DNA of 42,405 nt from Bacteriovoracaceae bacterium (GCA_023137315.1 JAGLPP010000026.1:1-42405), one strand, 5' to 3'. Positions 25,421 through 34,297 are shown, counted from the first letter of the stretch. Made by a program: numbers and translations. The notes: a model not told the origin generated them from the sequence alone.

Positions 25421-26959
25421 ATGAAGAAAGGAATGATAAAGCTATTTTGGTTTGTAAACATTGTCCTGTATCTGGTGACAGTGGCAGTCTGGATATCAAT
25501 TCCTGAAGTGCTGACCTTGAATATTTCAGTTTCGGTTTTCTCCCTGTGTCTGACGGCAGTGCTTATTATTTGTGACAGGGAAAGATTTGAGATTCTGTAT
25601 TCGAGTCCACAATTTAAAAAGATGATGGCAACCATATTAAGTGCTTTTTTGATTTTTTGCATTCTTGGTGTGGTTAATTATCTTTTTTTTAAACATCCAT
25701 TGAAGTTGGATGTTACAAAAATCAAGGCAAACTCACTTACAGAGGAATCTGTTTTGCTCATGAAGAAACTCAAAGGGCCTGTTTCTGCGACGGTTTTTGC
25801 ACGAAAGAACGAAGCACTTGCGATTCTTCCACTGGTTGAACTTTATCGTTTTGAAAAGAGTGATATTTCCATCGATGTTGTTGATGTGGAATTAAGGCCT
25901 GATCTTGTTAAAACCGTTGGTATTACAAAGAGTGGCAGTATCCTGTTTGAATACAAGGGAAGACAGATTGTCGTGGATGAGATTTCCGAGCTTGATATTA
26001 CAAATGCAATGATAAAGCTGGCAAGAAAACGTGATCCCGTTGTTATATTCACAAGCGGTCATGGAGAATGGTCCATCGATGAAAAGAAAAAGGAGGGTAT
26101 TTCAAGGATAAAGAATTTTCTTGAGGCATCCTATTTCGATATAAGACAAGTTGGACTTGCAAGTATTACCGATTTGCCGCCACATCTGGATCTTCTGGTC
26201 ATATGGGGGCCAAAAACCGCTTTTATGGAAGGTGAGATCGGGATGGTAAAACGGTTTTTGGACAGGGGAGGCAAACTTTTGATTGCGCTTGATCCTTCAT
26301 TCAAGGATGACAAGTCAGGTTCCTTGAGAGCACTTGTTCAAAAATGGGGAATAAAGGTCGCAAATGATATTGTTATGGATCGTATCAGACATATAAGCGG
26401 TTCAAACGGGACGGTTCCGATGGTTGATAAAATCAAAAATGACCATCCAAGTCTTTCCGGCGTTTCCGGCCCTGTTTTTTTTCCACTTGCATCTTCGGTT
26501 TCAAAGCTTGAGGTTCCTGGTCTTGAAGGGGACGTTACCACCATGATTAATACAACTCATTTTCCTGCGAGCTGGGCGGATTCCGATCCATCCGAACTGG
26601 TAAATGGAAAGGTGACGTTTAGTGCAGACAATGACACAAGGGGGCCTGTATCCCTGATGGCCGTTTATGATGAAACAGGAAAGACCAAACCTGTGAAGAT
26701 CGCCGTATTTGGAAATTCAACATTCATTCAGAACTCTTACGCAAAATTCGGCAAGAATTACAAACTGTTTTTAAATACCGCTTCATGGCTGGTGAGTGAT
26801 GATCTGATTGATTCATTCAATCTGCCCATTGGAAGAAATGATCCGATTGTAATGAGTACGCCTCAAATAGGCATTATCTTTTATTTTTCAGTTATTTTTC
26901 CTCCGGTGATTTTATTCGGTCTGGCACTTTTTACATATAAGAGGAAAAGAAATTCATGA
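25421..26959 (+). CDS. GldG-like ABC auxiliary protein
   Basis: Residues 1-90 hold three hydrophobic segments. They are followed by a large extracytoplasmic domain, and a final segment at about 483-505 ends in RKRN. Residues about 90-390 match the ABC_transp_aux family: LDVTKIKANSLTEESV, then KKLKGPVSATVFA, FTSGHGEWSID, LVIWGPKTAFMEGEIGMVKRFLDRGGKLLIALDP. This is the GldG pattern, a partner of GldA/GldF in the inner membrane. The domain has a GATase/IFT52-like fold but not an evident catalytic triad. It follows the permease by 7 bases and overlaps the DUF4340 gene by 4. Confidence 0.88.
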   Translation: MKKGMIKLFWFVNIVLYLVTVAVWISIPEVLTLNISVSVFSLCLTAVLIICDRERFEILYSSPQFKKMMATILSAFLIFCILGVVNYLFFKHPLKLDVTKIKANSLTEESVLLMKKLKGPVSATVFARKNEALAILPLVELYRFEKSDISIDVVDVELRPDLVKTVGITKSGSILFEYKGRQIVVDEISELDITNAMIKLARKRDPVVIFTSGHGEWSIDEKKKEGISRIKNFLEASYFDIRQVGLASITDLPPHLDLLVIWGPKTAFMEGEIGMVKRFLDRGGKLLIALDPSFKDDKSGSLRALVQKWGIKVANDIVMDRIRHISGSNGTVPMVDKIKNDHPSLSGVSGPVFFPLASSVSKLEVPGLEGDVTTMINTTHFPASWADSDPSELVNGKVTFSADNDTRGPVSLMAVYDETGKTKPVKIAVFGNSTFIQNSYAKFGKNYKLFLNTASWLVSDDLIDSFNLPIGRNDPIVMSTPQIGIIFYFSVIFPPVILFGLALFTYKRKRNS

Positions 26960-28323
26960 AACTGAATTTGATTCTGGGGATTGTCCTTGCTCTTCTTCTG
27001 ACCTTCACATATTTCTTTGAGGAAGTTGGTTATATTCGTGATAAACAACAGGAAGAGGAAAGCAGGCGTTTGTTTGACAAAAACAAGCTTGGAAAATTGT
27101 TGGAAATAAGGACGATGAACTCCAGCTTGAAACGAAAGGGTAATATCTTCTATCTGGCGGGATCTGAATTTCCTGCAGATGCAGTTTCCATACAAAAGAT
27201 TTTTGATATTTTGTCACAGATAAAAATCAATCGCTATCTCAAGAAGGATGAAATCAGGGAAAAAGACTATTCACTTTTTATACCGGATACTTCGAGAAAA
27301 ATGGTTTTTACATTTGAAAAGAGTGAACTGACGTTCATTTTGGGAAGCAAGCTGGAGTTTTCCACGTCCTTTTATATGGAAGTGCGAAATAATAATGAGC
27401 GAAATCTCATACTGGCATGGGATACTTCCGCAAAGAAGGGTGTCTATGATACCAAAAAGGCACATCTTACCTCTGAAAAATATGATCGCCTAAAGAACAT
27501 CTTCAAACTCACCAATGACTTTTTTATGGACAGGGCGGTTTTCAGGGTTATGGATTTTGGAAAAGAATTTTCCATATGGAGGAAAATCAAGATAAAAAAC
27601 TCAAGGAACCGTGTTTTTGAAGTTGATATTCAAAACAGAACAACAAGTCCTGAATCGTTGCAGTTGCTTGGATATAACAATGATTTTTTTGATCGTTATT
27701 ATTCGGAATTGACCAGGCTCAGGGGAACAGTGGTTCATTATCCCGGCAAGCCGGAACAACTTAAAAACAAGATTGCCACCATTGTAGTTAACGGAAAAAG
27801 GACGGTTAATCTTGAACTTTACAAAAACTATGGTGAAAGAAACGGCCATTTTGTAAAGACGTCTTTTGGAAAGGCCATTTACGGGATTGACAGAACCGGT
27901 CTCAGATTATTTTTTTCCAATGTGCAGGATTTCTGGAATAAAAATCTTTTGCCAGAAACATTTTTAAAGGAAAAAAAACAGGTAAAATTTTATATGAAGT
28001 TTGATTCAAAAATTGAAATGGTTTTGCGTAACTTCGAAAATTTCAGCGTAATTTCAAATGATACAATGTACAAACCACAAAATGTGTCATTCAGGAATTT
28101 TTTTGATTTTTTGACCCGAAAGGCGGATCATGTACGGCCGTTGGATAAAGGTATAATTTCCAAAAAACACTTTTCATTCGGCATTGACGATCTTTTTTAT
28201 CATGTTGTTTTAAAAGACGGTGAAGTTGTCATTTTGGAACCCAAAAAACGGTATCAGTTCCATTATTGGGTGGGGGAACGTTCTCCAATAGGACTAAAAA
28301 TGAAGGATTATTTTAAGTTATGA
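26956..28323 (+). CDS. DUF4340 protein of the ABC/GldG operon
   Basis: One N-terminal membrane segment (residues 1-22) anchors a 430-residue extracytoplasmic part. This part contains repeated DUF4340-like units: VSIQKIFDILSQIKINRYL, then FTFEKSELTFILGS, and NLILAWDTSAKKGVYD. DUF4340 proteins are typically encoded directly after gldG-like genes, as here, and are presumed periplasmic partners. The biochemical role is unknown. Overlaps of 4 bases at both ends show tight coupling to gldG and to the next membrane protein. Confidence 0.82.
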   Translation: MKLNLILGIVLALLLTFTYFFEEVGYIRDKQQEEESRRLFDKNKLGKLLEIRTMNSSLKRKGNIFYLAGSEFPADAVSIQKIFDILSQIKINRYLKKDEIREKDYSLFIPDTSRKMVFTFEKSELTFILGSKLEFSTSFYMEVRNNNERNLILAWDTSAKKGVYDTKKAHLTSEKYDRLKNIFKLTNDFFMDRAVFRVMDFGKEFSIWRKIKIKNSRNRVFEVDIQNRTTSPESLQLLGYNNDFFDRYYSELTRLRGTVVHYPGKPEQLKNKIATIVVNGKRTVNLELYKNYGERNGHFVKTSFGKAIYGIDRTGLRLFFSNVQDFWNKNLLPETFLKEKKQVKFYMKFDSKIEMVLRNFENFSVISNDTMYKPQNVSFRNFFDFLTRKADHVRPLDKGIISKKHFSFGIDDLFYHVVLKDGEVVILEPKKRYQFHYWVGERSPIGLKMKDYFKL

Positions 28324-28946
28324 ATGAATTTTTCCGGACAATATACAGCTACGTGTTTGTATTGATTCATCCGTTCAGGTCACATGAATATTTTCGTTGT
28401 TTGAGAAATTCCGGCAGAAGACATGTATTGGAAAAATTAAAACCACTGTCACTTGAGGAATCTGTAAGTGTTTCCTGGATTTTTGAGATAATAGGTGCAA
28501 TTTATTACATTGTTTCCATTTATGCCGTTGTATATTCCGGCAAAAATGTTCATGGATTCCTTTTTTTAAGTAATGTTGCGCTGGTGGGAGCAACTCTTGC
28601 ATGGATACTTTTTTTTCCTTTTTTTACCTGGATCTATGTCAAGGTCTGGATGTTTTTAATCAATTTTTTTGCCAGAATCTACGGTATTGAGGGTGATATC
28701 AGGCATGCGATTACAGAGGTTATGTCGGCATCCTTGAGTTCAAATTTTCTAATGGTGATTCCATTTTTCGGTGATGCCATAAGAAAGCCTGGGCAGATGA
28801 TTCTCATATTTGCAGGTCTCAGAAGGAATATTGGAATGACAACGATTCAAAGTGTGTTTGTTCTGATCGCACCTGCGCTCATTGTATTTCTTTTTCTTGT
28901 AACCATGGTGTCATATCTCTTTCTTCTATTCAGTATTTGCTTTTGA
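28320..28946 (+). CDS. Multi-pass membrane protein, end of ABC operon
   Basis: The 208-residue product has about five hydrophobic segments (near 58-75, 80-105, 112-125, 140-160 and 178-205), and its cytoplasmic N-terminus is basic. The pattern is like YIP1-family proteins but I cannot confirm that. The ATG overlaps the stop of the DUF4340 gene, so it is likely a fifth component of the transporter operon. The next gene follows after 61 bases and seems a separate unit or a weakly coupled one. Confidence 0.62.
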   Translation: MNEFFRTIYSYVFVLIHPFRSHEYFRCLRNSGRRHVLEKLKPLSLEESVSVSWIFEIIGAIYYIVSIYAVVYSGKNVHGFLFLSNVALVGATLAWILFFPFFTWIYVKVWMFLINFFARIYGIEGDIRHAITEVMSASLSSNFLMVIPFFGDAIRKPGQMILIFAGLRRNIGMTTIQSVFVLIAPALIVFLFLVTMVSYLFLLFSICF

Positions 28947-29007
28947 CTAATCGCGTATTTTGACGTATCCATGGTCAAACCTGCTGGAAATACGAAGGAT
29001 ATCAATT

Positions 29008-29826
29008 ATGTCGAAAGATATGCAACATGTGAATTTGAACTATGAACTGGCCGAGATAGAACACAAATACGGGGATAAAATCCATATTATTTCCAACCCT
29101 TACTGGCAATCACTGCTTGCTAAATTTTCGACACCTGATATGAATCAACCTCTTCTTAATAATTATATTAAAAGGTTTTATTCATACCTTCTTTCCGAGG
29201 TTATTGCTTTCACATTTCCCACGGAGGAAATCTCCTGGGATACTCGTATGAAGGAATTTCACAAGGATGGGACATTTGAAGGCGATGTTATAAGGCAGGG
29301 TACCAAGGTGGTATGTGTGGATATTGCGCGTGCAGGAATGCTTCCCACTTATGTTTGTTATGATGAGCTTAATTATTTTCTTGCTCCGGAAAATATACGG
29401 CAGGATCATTTCTTTTTAAATCGCAAGATTAATGAAAGCGAGGAAGTCGTGGGAGTTAGTGTTTCAGGCTCGAAGATTGGCGGAGACAAGGAGGGGGCGA
29501 TTGTTCTTTTTCCCGATCCAATGGGTGCCACCGGTGGAAGTATTTCCTACGCAATTAATCACTACAAGAAAGAGGTTTCAGGAAAGGCACTGAAATTTAT
29601 CGCAATGCACGTGATAGTCACACCGGAATATATCAAGAGAATGAAAAAAGATCATCCCGATGTTGAAGTCTATGCATTGAGACTGGATCGTGGGCCATCG
29701 CCTGCGAAAGTCCTTTCTTCAATGCCTGGTACATATCCCGACGTTGAAACAGGTCTTAATGAAAAGCAATACATTGTTCCGGGTGTCGGAGGAGTGGGCG
29801 AGATACTTAATAACTCATTTGTTTAG
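29008..29826 (+). CDS. upp: Divergent uracil phosphoribosyltransferase
   Basis: UPRT converts uracil and PRPP to UMP. The PRPP loop is FPDPMGATGGS (about 168-178) and VDIARAG (104-110) replaces the usual PILRAG motif. HPDVEVYALRLDRG aligns with the segment just before the uracil-binding loop. Two differences stand out. About 20 residues (229-248) are inserted before GLNEKQYIVPG, and the loop reads YIVPGVGGVGE in place of the family YIVPGLGDAGDR. The 272-residue length exceeds the usual 208 because of this insert and a longer N-terminus. AAGGAT precedes ATG 29008. It leads an operon with hpt, so base salvage is likely, but base specificity could differ. Confidence 0.85.
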   Translation: MSKDMQHVNLNYELAEIEHKYGDKIHIISNPYWQSLLAKFSTPDMNQPLLNNYIKRFYSYLLSEVIAFTFPTEEISWDTRMKEFHKDGTFEGDVIRQGTKVVCVDIARAGMLPTYVCYDELNYFLAPENIRQDHFFLNRKINESEEVVGVSVSGSKIGGDKEGAIVLFPDPMGATGGSISYAINHYKKEVSGKALKFIAMHVIVTPEYIKRMKKDHPDVEVYALRLDRGPSPAKVLSSMPGTYPDVETGLNEKQYIVPGVGGVGEILNNSFV

Positions 29827-29836
29827 AGGATTTATT

Positions 29837-30385
29837 ATGTCTGATGAAAAAATTATGAATAGTGATATTATGATTTCAAGTGAAAGTATTCAAAGCAGAA
29901 TCAAGGAACTTGGAAAACAGATTACAGAGGATTATAAGGGAAAAAAAATAGTTGTTATCGGTGTTTTAACCGGTGCATACGTTTTTTGTGCCGATCTTTT
30001 GCGTGAAATCAAGGTACCTGTGGAATTGTTGGAATTTGTTTCAGTCTCCTCTTATGGTGATTCCACTGAAAGTTCCGGAAACGTCAGAATGTATCTTGAT
30101 CTCAAGCGTGATATCAAGGATAAGCATATACTTATTATTGAGGATATTGTTGATACAGGACTTACACTGCATAGTCTGATGGAGATTTTTGAAAGAAGGC
30201 ATCCGGCATCAATCAAGCTGGCCTCATTGTTACACAAGCCTGCAAAAAGCAAACATAAAATTGATATTGATTATCTTGGTTTTACCATTGAAGATAAATT
30301 TGTCTATGGCTACGGACTTGATCTTTTTGGTACGGCCCGTGAACTTCCACATATTGCAATTTACAACGGAGAACCGAAAAAATGA
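29837..30385 (+). CDS. hpt: Hypoxanthine phosphoribosyltransferase
   Basis: From ATG 29837 (AGAGGA at 6 bases) the 182-residue enzyme has the type I PRPP loop LIIEDIVDTGLTL (about 99-111, with E102-D103 and D106-T107-G108), the VLTGAYVFCADL first loop, SSYGDSTESSG of the flexible catalytic loop, and a C-terminal GYGLDLFGTARELPHIAIY that stacks on the purine. It salvages hypoxanthine or guanine to IMP or GMP. It is 10 bases after upp and overlaps the GHMP kinase gene by 4. Confidence 0.95.
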   Translation: MSDEKIMNSDIMISSESIQSRIKELGKQITEDYKGKKIVVIGVLTGAYVFCADLLREIKVPVELLEFVSVSSYGDSTESSGNVRMYLDLKRDIKDKHILIIEDIVDTGLTLHSLMEIFERRHPASIKLASLLHKPAKSKHKIDIDYLGFTIEDKFVYGYGLDLFGTARELPHIAIYNGEPKK

Positions 30386-31392
30386 TTGTCAGGGAAGGAA
30401 GTGTAAGAATAGATCTTTTGGGTGGAACGATTGATCTTTGGCCGATTAATCTGGTTTTACCGAATGTTGTTACACTGAATCTGGCCACTTCTCTTAAAGC
30501 AAAAGTGGAGATAAAAACCACGGATTTTAATGGTGTTCGCTTTAATTCGCTGGATTATAATGCAACGGCGGAATTTAAAGAGGATGAATTCACCAGGGAA
30601 AATCTCGACAGTGATTATTTTGGAAATTTTTCATTTTTTACGCAAATCTTGAATGTTTTTAAACTGAATTCAAATTTGGAAATAACCCTTGGCTCCGATT
30701 CTCCTCCTGGCGCAGGTCTTGGAGGTTCTTCGGCAATGGGAATAACTTTTTATCATGCTCTTTGTGAAAAGACAGGATTAAGGTTTGATCGCGATGAGGC
30801 CGTGGCCAGAATAAGCGATATTGAGGCACGTCTTTTGGATTGCGGCCCGGCTGGATATCAGGATTATTATCCGGCCCTTTATGGAGGAGTGCTGGCACTT
30901 TTTCCATCTCCTGGTTCCGTTACCGTAAAACAGCTATATTCAAGCGAACTCAGGGAAAATATTGAAAGTCGCATGACTCTTGTCTTTTCAGGTGAAACCC
31001 GTTTTTCAGGTATAAATAATTGGGAGGTTTACAAGGCCTTCTTTGATAAAAAAAATAATGTGCGAAGTGGTCTCTTTAATATTGCAGAACTTTCATTTAG
31101 TGCATTCAATTCAATCGAAAAAGGTGACTATGACACTTTTTTGAAACTTATTGGAGAAGAGGGACGGGAGCGGCAAAAACTTTTTCCAAACATCGTAACT
31201 CAAAAAGTTCTCGATCTGGAGACAGGGCTCAGGAAGGTTGTGCCTGAACTGGGTGTGAAAGTATGCGGTGCCGGAGGTGGTGGCTGTTTTATTCTTATCC
31301 ATGGAGAAAAAGACAGAAAAATAATTGATGATAATATCAGGGATGCCGGTATGAAAAGGCTTCCTTTTACCGTGGAAAAACCGATCGGATAG
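30382..31392 (+). CDS. GHMP-family sugar kinase
   Basis: The 336-residue protein has the GHMP kinase motifs: an N-terminal RIDLLGGTIDLWP, the ATP loop SPPGAGLGGSSAMG (107-120) and the C-terminal VCGAGGGGCFIL (about 294-304). The first motif and overall length are closest to the D-glycero-D-manno-heptose 7-phosphate kinase and L-fucokinase branch, so a sugar or sugar phosphate is the likely substrate. It overlaps the hpt stop by 4 bases (ATGA) and is followed 4 bases later by a conserved unknown gene. Confidence 0.88.
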   Translation: MIVREGSVRIDLLGGTIDLWPINLVLPNVVTLNLATSLKAKVEIKTTDFNGVRFNSLDYNATAEFKEDEFTRENLDSDYFGNFSFFTQILNVFKLNSNLEITLGSDSPPGAGLGGSSAMGITFYHALCEKTGLRFDRDEAVARISDIEARLLDCGPAGYQDYYPALYGGVLALFPSPGSVTVKQLYSSELRENIESRMTLVFSGETRFSGINNWEVYKAFFDKKNNVRSGLFNIAELSFSAFNSIEKGDYDTFLKLIGEEGRERQKLFPNIVTQKVLDLETGLRKVVPELGVKVCGAGGGGCFILIHGEKDRKIIDDNIRDAGMKRLPFTVEKPIG

Positions 31393-31396
31393 TCCA

Positions 31397-32341
31397 ATGG
31401 AAAGCAAATATATCGCAGGGATGAGTATTAAAGGTGGAAGAAATAATGATTTTTTCTTTTGTCTGTTGGAATATTTTGAGGGCGGAAAAAAACTTTTTGT
31501 AAAATCGCTGTTGAAATTAAAGGATGAAGATGAGGGTGAGGCCGAACAGGCCATTAAAAACTGGGTGGACAAGTTTGAGCTTGGAGATCTGGTTGTTGAT
31601 TGTCCACTTTCCTCTCCTGTTTGTGAAAATTGTGCCATAGATTGTCCCGGGGCATGTAAGTGTCCACAGGTTTCCATCGTTGAAGTCAGAAAAAAAATCA
31701 AGAAGATTCTCGAGGTGGACAGGACAAGTCACAGTAAAAATCCCAAAAAATATGAAAATGAAAGAAACAAGGATGACGAGATATTTTACAGCAAGGATAT
31801 TCTTTCGAAGGATTCCAATGAGCATATTCTTTCACGTTCCTTCAAGAGAAGATTGGGCAGGGAATTTCTTCCTTATTGGAACAGGGCCTTGGATTTTTGG
31901 ATATGGTGTAATTATCATGATCAACTCCTTGAACTGTTCAAGATGAGCTTTGACTCCTTTGGAAATACATCGCTAATGCTTTTAAAAAGGTTTAATTATC
32001 TCAGACGTCATATACCGGAAACCCTTTCACTTCATGAGGCCAATGTTAATATTGTTTTTATTGAATTTTTACGTGCAGGTTTTGTTTCCAAGTACGATAT
32101 TTTTGCCACTCGTAATATTGATTCCAGCGCGGGCGCAAGGCTTGCAATTTTACGCAAGCTTGAAAGAAAGATGAATCTTTTTATCTACGATCAGGAGTTG
32201 GAGATTTTGATGAAAAATCCAAAGGCATTTAATTCATTTATTCTGGCGCTGGCAGGACATCGTCTGCATCTTGGAAAAATACGTCAGATGCCGATTTGGA
32301 CTGAATCCGAAGTAACTAATTTTATTCTTCCGATTTTTTAA
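31397..32341 (+). CDS. Conserved hypothetical protein with Cys cluster and possible RNase H-like (DUF429) fold
   Basis: I cannot name a family with confidence. The N-terminus (YIAGMSIKGGRNNDFFFCLLEYF, then DLVVDCPLSSP near residue 65) resembles DUF429-type RNase H-like proteins, where a first strand with Gly-rich turn and a later D-x-P strand hold metal. The C-terminal helix (FNSFILALAGHRL) fits the last helix of that fold. Just after the D-C-P strand is a dense cluster, C69-x6-C76-x2-C79-x3-C83-x3-C87-x-C89, likely to bind zinc or iron-sulfur. The gene follows the sugar kinase by 4 bases and closes the upp-hpt operon. Nuclease or nucleotide-related activity is inferred only. Confidence 0.58.
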   Translation: MESKYIAGMSIKGGRNNDFFFCLLEYFEGGKKLFVKSLLKLKDEDEGEAEQAIKNWVDKFELGDLVVDCPLSSPVCENCAIDCPGACKCPQVSIVEVRKKIKKILEVDRTSHSKNPKKYENERNKDDEIFYSKDILSKDSNEHILSRSFKRRLGREFLPYWNRALDFWIWCNYHDQLLELFKMSFDSFGNTSLMLLKRFNYLRRHIPETLSLHEANVNIVFIEFLRAGFVSKYDIFATRNIDSSAGARLAILRKLERKMNLFIYDQELEILMKNPKAFNSFILALAGHRLHLGKIRQMPIWTESEVTNFILPIF

Positions 32342-32840
32342 AAGACTCCGGGATGCATTGTGAAGATATTTCACCGTACCACCTATAGGTGAAAAATCCC
32401 ATAAATACAAAAAGATACAGTATGGTTTGTAAAAGAAACCATGAATGATAAATGTTGGTTCCAAGTTCATTTACCCATATTGTGACGGAGGCCAGTGCCC
32501 CCATTATTCCCAGAATGTGAACATATGCCCTGCAGGTTTTTTTGTCCTTGAGGTAAAAAATATAGATGAGTAGATGGGCACAAATTATCAGAAGTATGCT
32601 GCCAAAGAGCCAGTTCATCCATAGCTCGAAGACCTCACGGACGGTCGTATCCTCATACTCGGAAATGCTCGTTCCCGTTCTCCAAATGAGGGCCATATTC
32701 ATATAGTATTTGTAGAGTTCGATGTCGGCAAACTTGTTGTAAATATATCCTAGAATGGAAAAATCACCCAAAAGACAGAAAACAGTGGAATACACCTTGA
32801 ATTTTTTCAAAGTCAATTTCTGGTAGAAATGGTTTAACAT
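32322..32840 (-). CDS. Four-helix membrane protein of unknown function
   Basis: The 172-residue product has hydrophobic segments near 19-33, 76-95, 106-122 and 132-150. It has a YEDTTVREVFELWMNWL loop that may be periplasmic. No family is recognised. Its 3' end overlaps the convergent gene at 31397 by 20 bases, and it is divergent from the antiporter gene with a 46-base gap holding two palindromes. AGAG lies before the ATG. Confidence 0.55.
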   Translation of the reverse strand: MLNHFYQKLTLKKFKVYSTVFCLLGDFSILGYIYNKFADIELYKYYMNMALIWRTGTSISEYEDTTVREVFELWMNWLFGSILLIICAHLLIYIFYLKDKKTCRAYVHILGIMGALASVTIWVNELGTNIYHSWFLLQTILYLFVFMGFFTYRWYGEISSQCIPESFKKSEE

Positions 32841-32851
32841 ATGCTAATCTC

Positions 32852-32867
32852 TGTTTTTGTAAAAACA
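32852..32867. promoter_or_regulatory. Palindrome TGTTTTTGTAAAAACA in a divergent gap
   Basis: Seven-base arms flank GT, between the start of the membrane protein gene (32840, minus) and the antiporter gene (32887, plus). A second 10-bp palindrome, GACATATGTC, abuts the antiporter ATG at 32877-32886. Both suit a shared operator; the ligand is unknown. Confidence 0.35.
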
Positions 32868-32886
32868 TTATTATCGGACATATGTC

Positions 32887-33834
32887 ATGCTAACACAAGC
32901 TCTTTGGTTTCAAGTAATCCTTATGACAGCCTCTCTCGGCATCCTTTATATTGGGGCTGATCTTGCGCTGGCAAGTGCTGAAAAAATAGGAAAAGCGATT
33001 GGAATATCCTCCCTGGTTGTTGGACTTTTGATAGTCGGTTTTGGAACATCTCTTCCTGAATTTTTTGTTTCACATCTTGCCTGTATCCACGAAAAACCTG
33101 GAATTGCTCTTGGAAACATTATTGGTTCAAATGTCGCAAATTTATTTTTGATCATGGCCATTGCCGGAATCCTGGTGCGTTTAACTTTTTCGACAAGGGA
33201 TATCATTAAACAATTGATACTTCATCTTGTTATCACCATTTTGGTTTTCGTAATCTTTAAATGGATTAATATTCTTCATTGGGCATCATTTTTCATTCTT
33301 TGTGGATTTTTTGCGTGGTATCTCTATTTCACATTTAAAAAGATGGAAAAACACATACACGATGAAAATGAACCAAAACCGAAACTGAATTTTATTGATA
33401 TAGGAAAACTTCTTGTCGGGTTTATTCTTCTCTACGTCGGAGGGGAACTTTTGGTTTATTCAGGTTCATCACTGGGAAAAATACTGGGAGTTTCTACATT
33501 TGTTATTTCTGCAATATTTGTCGCTTTCGGCACCTCTTTCCCGGAATTAATGACTGTGCTGGTTGCCTGTATCAAGAAAAAAGACGTTAATCTTATTACC
33601 GGTAATATAATCGGATCAAATATCTTCAACGTTGGTTTCGTGATGGGGTCGATCAGTATTTATAAAGTGAAGCTGACGGAGACATTTTATTATGAAATGG
33701 CGGTGCTTTTCTTTGCATGTTTCTTTTTACTCTTACTGGCGTTCATGAAAAAAAAGTTCCATAGATGGAGCGGTGTTGGTTTTTTGTTGATCTATATTGG
33801 AATGGTCTGCTATTGGGTTTGTTGTAGGGGCTGA
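32887..33834 (+). CDS. CaCA-family Na+/Ca2+ antiporter (YrbG-like)
   Basis: The 315-residue membrane protein has about ten hydrophobic segments in two inverted repeats. Each repeat carries an alpha motif: GFGTSLPEFFVSHL with ALGNIIGSNVANLFL (about 52-90), and AFGTSFPELMTVL with ITGNIIGSNIFNVGF (about 218-250). The glutamates in the two P-E motifs coordinate the cation. It exchanges Ca2+ for Na+ or H+ across the inner membrane. Residues 155-175 form a short charged central loop, without the large regulatory loop of animal NCX. Confidence 0.93.
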   Translation: MLTQALWFQVILMTASLGILYIGADLALASAEKIGKAIGISSLVVGLLIVGFGTSLPEFFVSHLACIHEKPGIALGNIIGSNVANLFLIMAIAGILVRLTFSTRDIIKQLILHLVITILVFVIFKWINILHWASFFILCGFFAWYLYFTFKKMEKHIHDENEPKPKLNFIDIGKLLVGFILLYVGGELLVYSGSSLGKILGVSTFVISAIFVAFGTSFPELMTVLVACIKKKDVNLITGNIIGSNIFNVGFVMGSISIYKVKLTETFYYEMAVLFFACFFLLLLAFMKKKFHRWSGVGFLLIYIGMVCYWVCCRG

Positions 33835-33838
33835 AATT

Positions 33839-34288
33839 TTATTCGTATTGTCCCTGCTTTAATCTTTTTTCACTGTCTTTTTTTGCCTGGTCGTGACGTT
33901 TGTCATGTTGTTTTTTGCCCTTGGCAAGTGCAATTTCAATCTTAACGTGTGATTGTTTGAAGTAGATTATTGTTGGAACAACAGTCAATCTCTGTGTCAT
34001 TATCAGGTGGTGGATGTTTTTTATTTCGTGCTGATGTAAAAGAAGTTTTCTTTTTCTGGCCTCCTCATGGTTGTTACGGTTGCCAAATTCATAAAGCGGA
34101 ATTTTCATATTATGAATCCACGCCTCACCCTTTTCATCAATTTTTACATAGGCCTCTGAAATGCTTACTTTTCCGATGCGAAGGCTTTTTATCTCCGTTC
34201 CCTTGAGAACAAGTCCTGCTTCGAATTTTTCCGTTAGGAAGTAGTTATGGTAGGCTTTCTTGTTTTTGACTATAATTTTGATTCCCAT
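33839..34288 (-). CDS. smpB: SsrA-binding protein SmpB
   Basis: SmpB binds the tRNA-like part of tmRNA and carries it to stalled ribosomes. The beta-barrel signatures KKAYHNYFLTEKFEAGLVLKG, then GTEIKSLRIGKVSISEAYV and NHEEARKRKLLLH, are all present. The basic C-terminal tail (KGKKQHDKRHDQAKKDSEKR), which reads the empty mRNA channel, is present too. At 149 residues it is full length. AAGGAT lies 6 bases before the ATG. It is the last gene of tsaD-rsmA-smpB, and its RNA partner ssrA is at 41984. Confidence 0.97.
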   Translation of the reverse strand: MGIKIIVKNKKAYHNYFLTEKFEAGLVLKGTEIKSLRIGKVSISEAYVKIDEKGEAWIHNMKIPLYEFGNRNNHEEARKRKLLLHQHEIKNIHHLIMTQRLTVVPTIIYFKQSHVKIEIALAKGKKQHDKRHDQAKKDSEKRLKQGQYE

Positions 34289-34297
34289 GGATAATCC

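Noticed and set aside
31111-31701. A 196-codon minus-strand frame
   Set aside because: It is opposite the end of the GHMP kinase gene and the Cys-cluster gene, both with clear family features and operon spacing.
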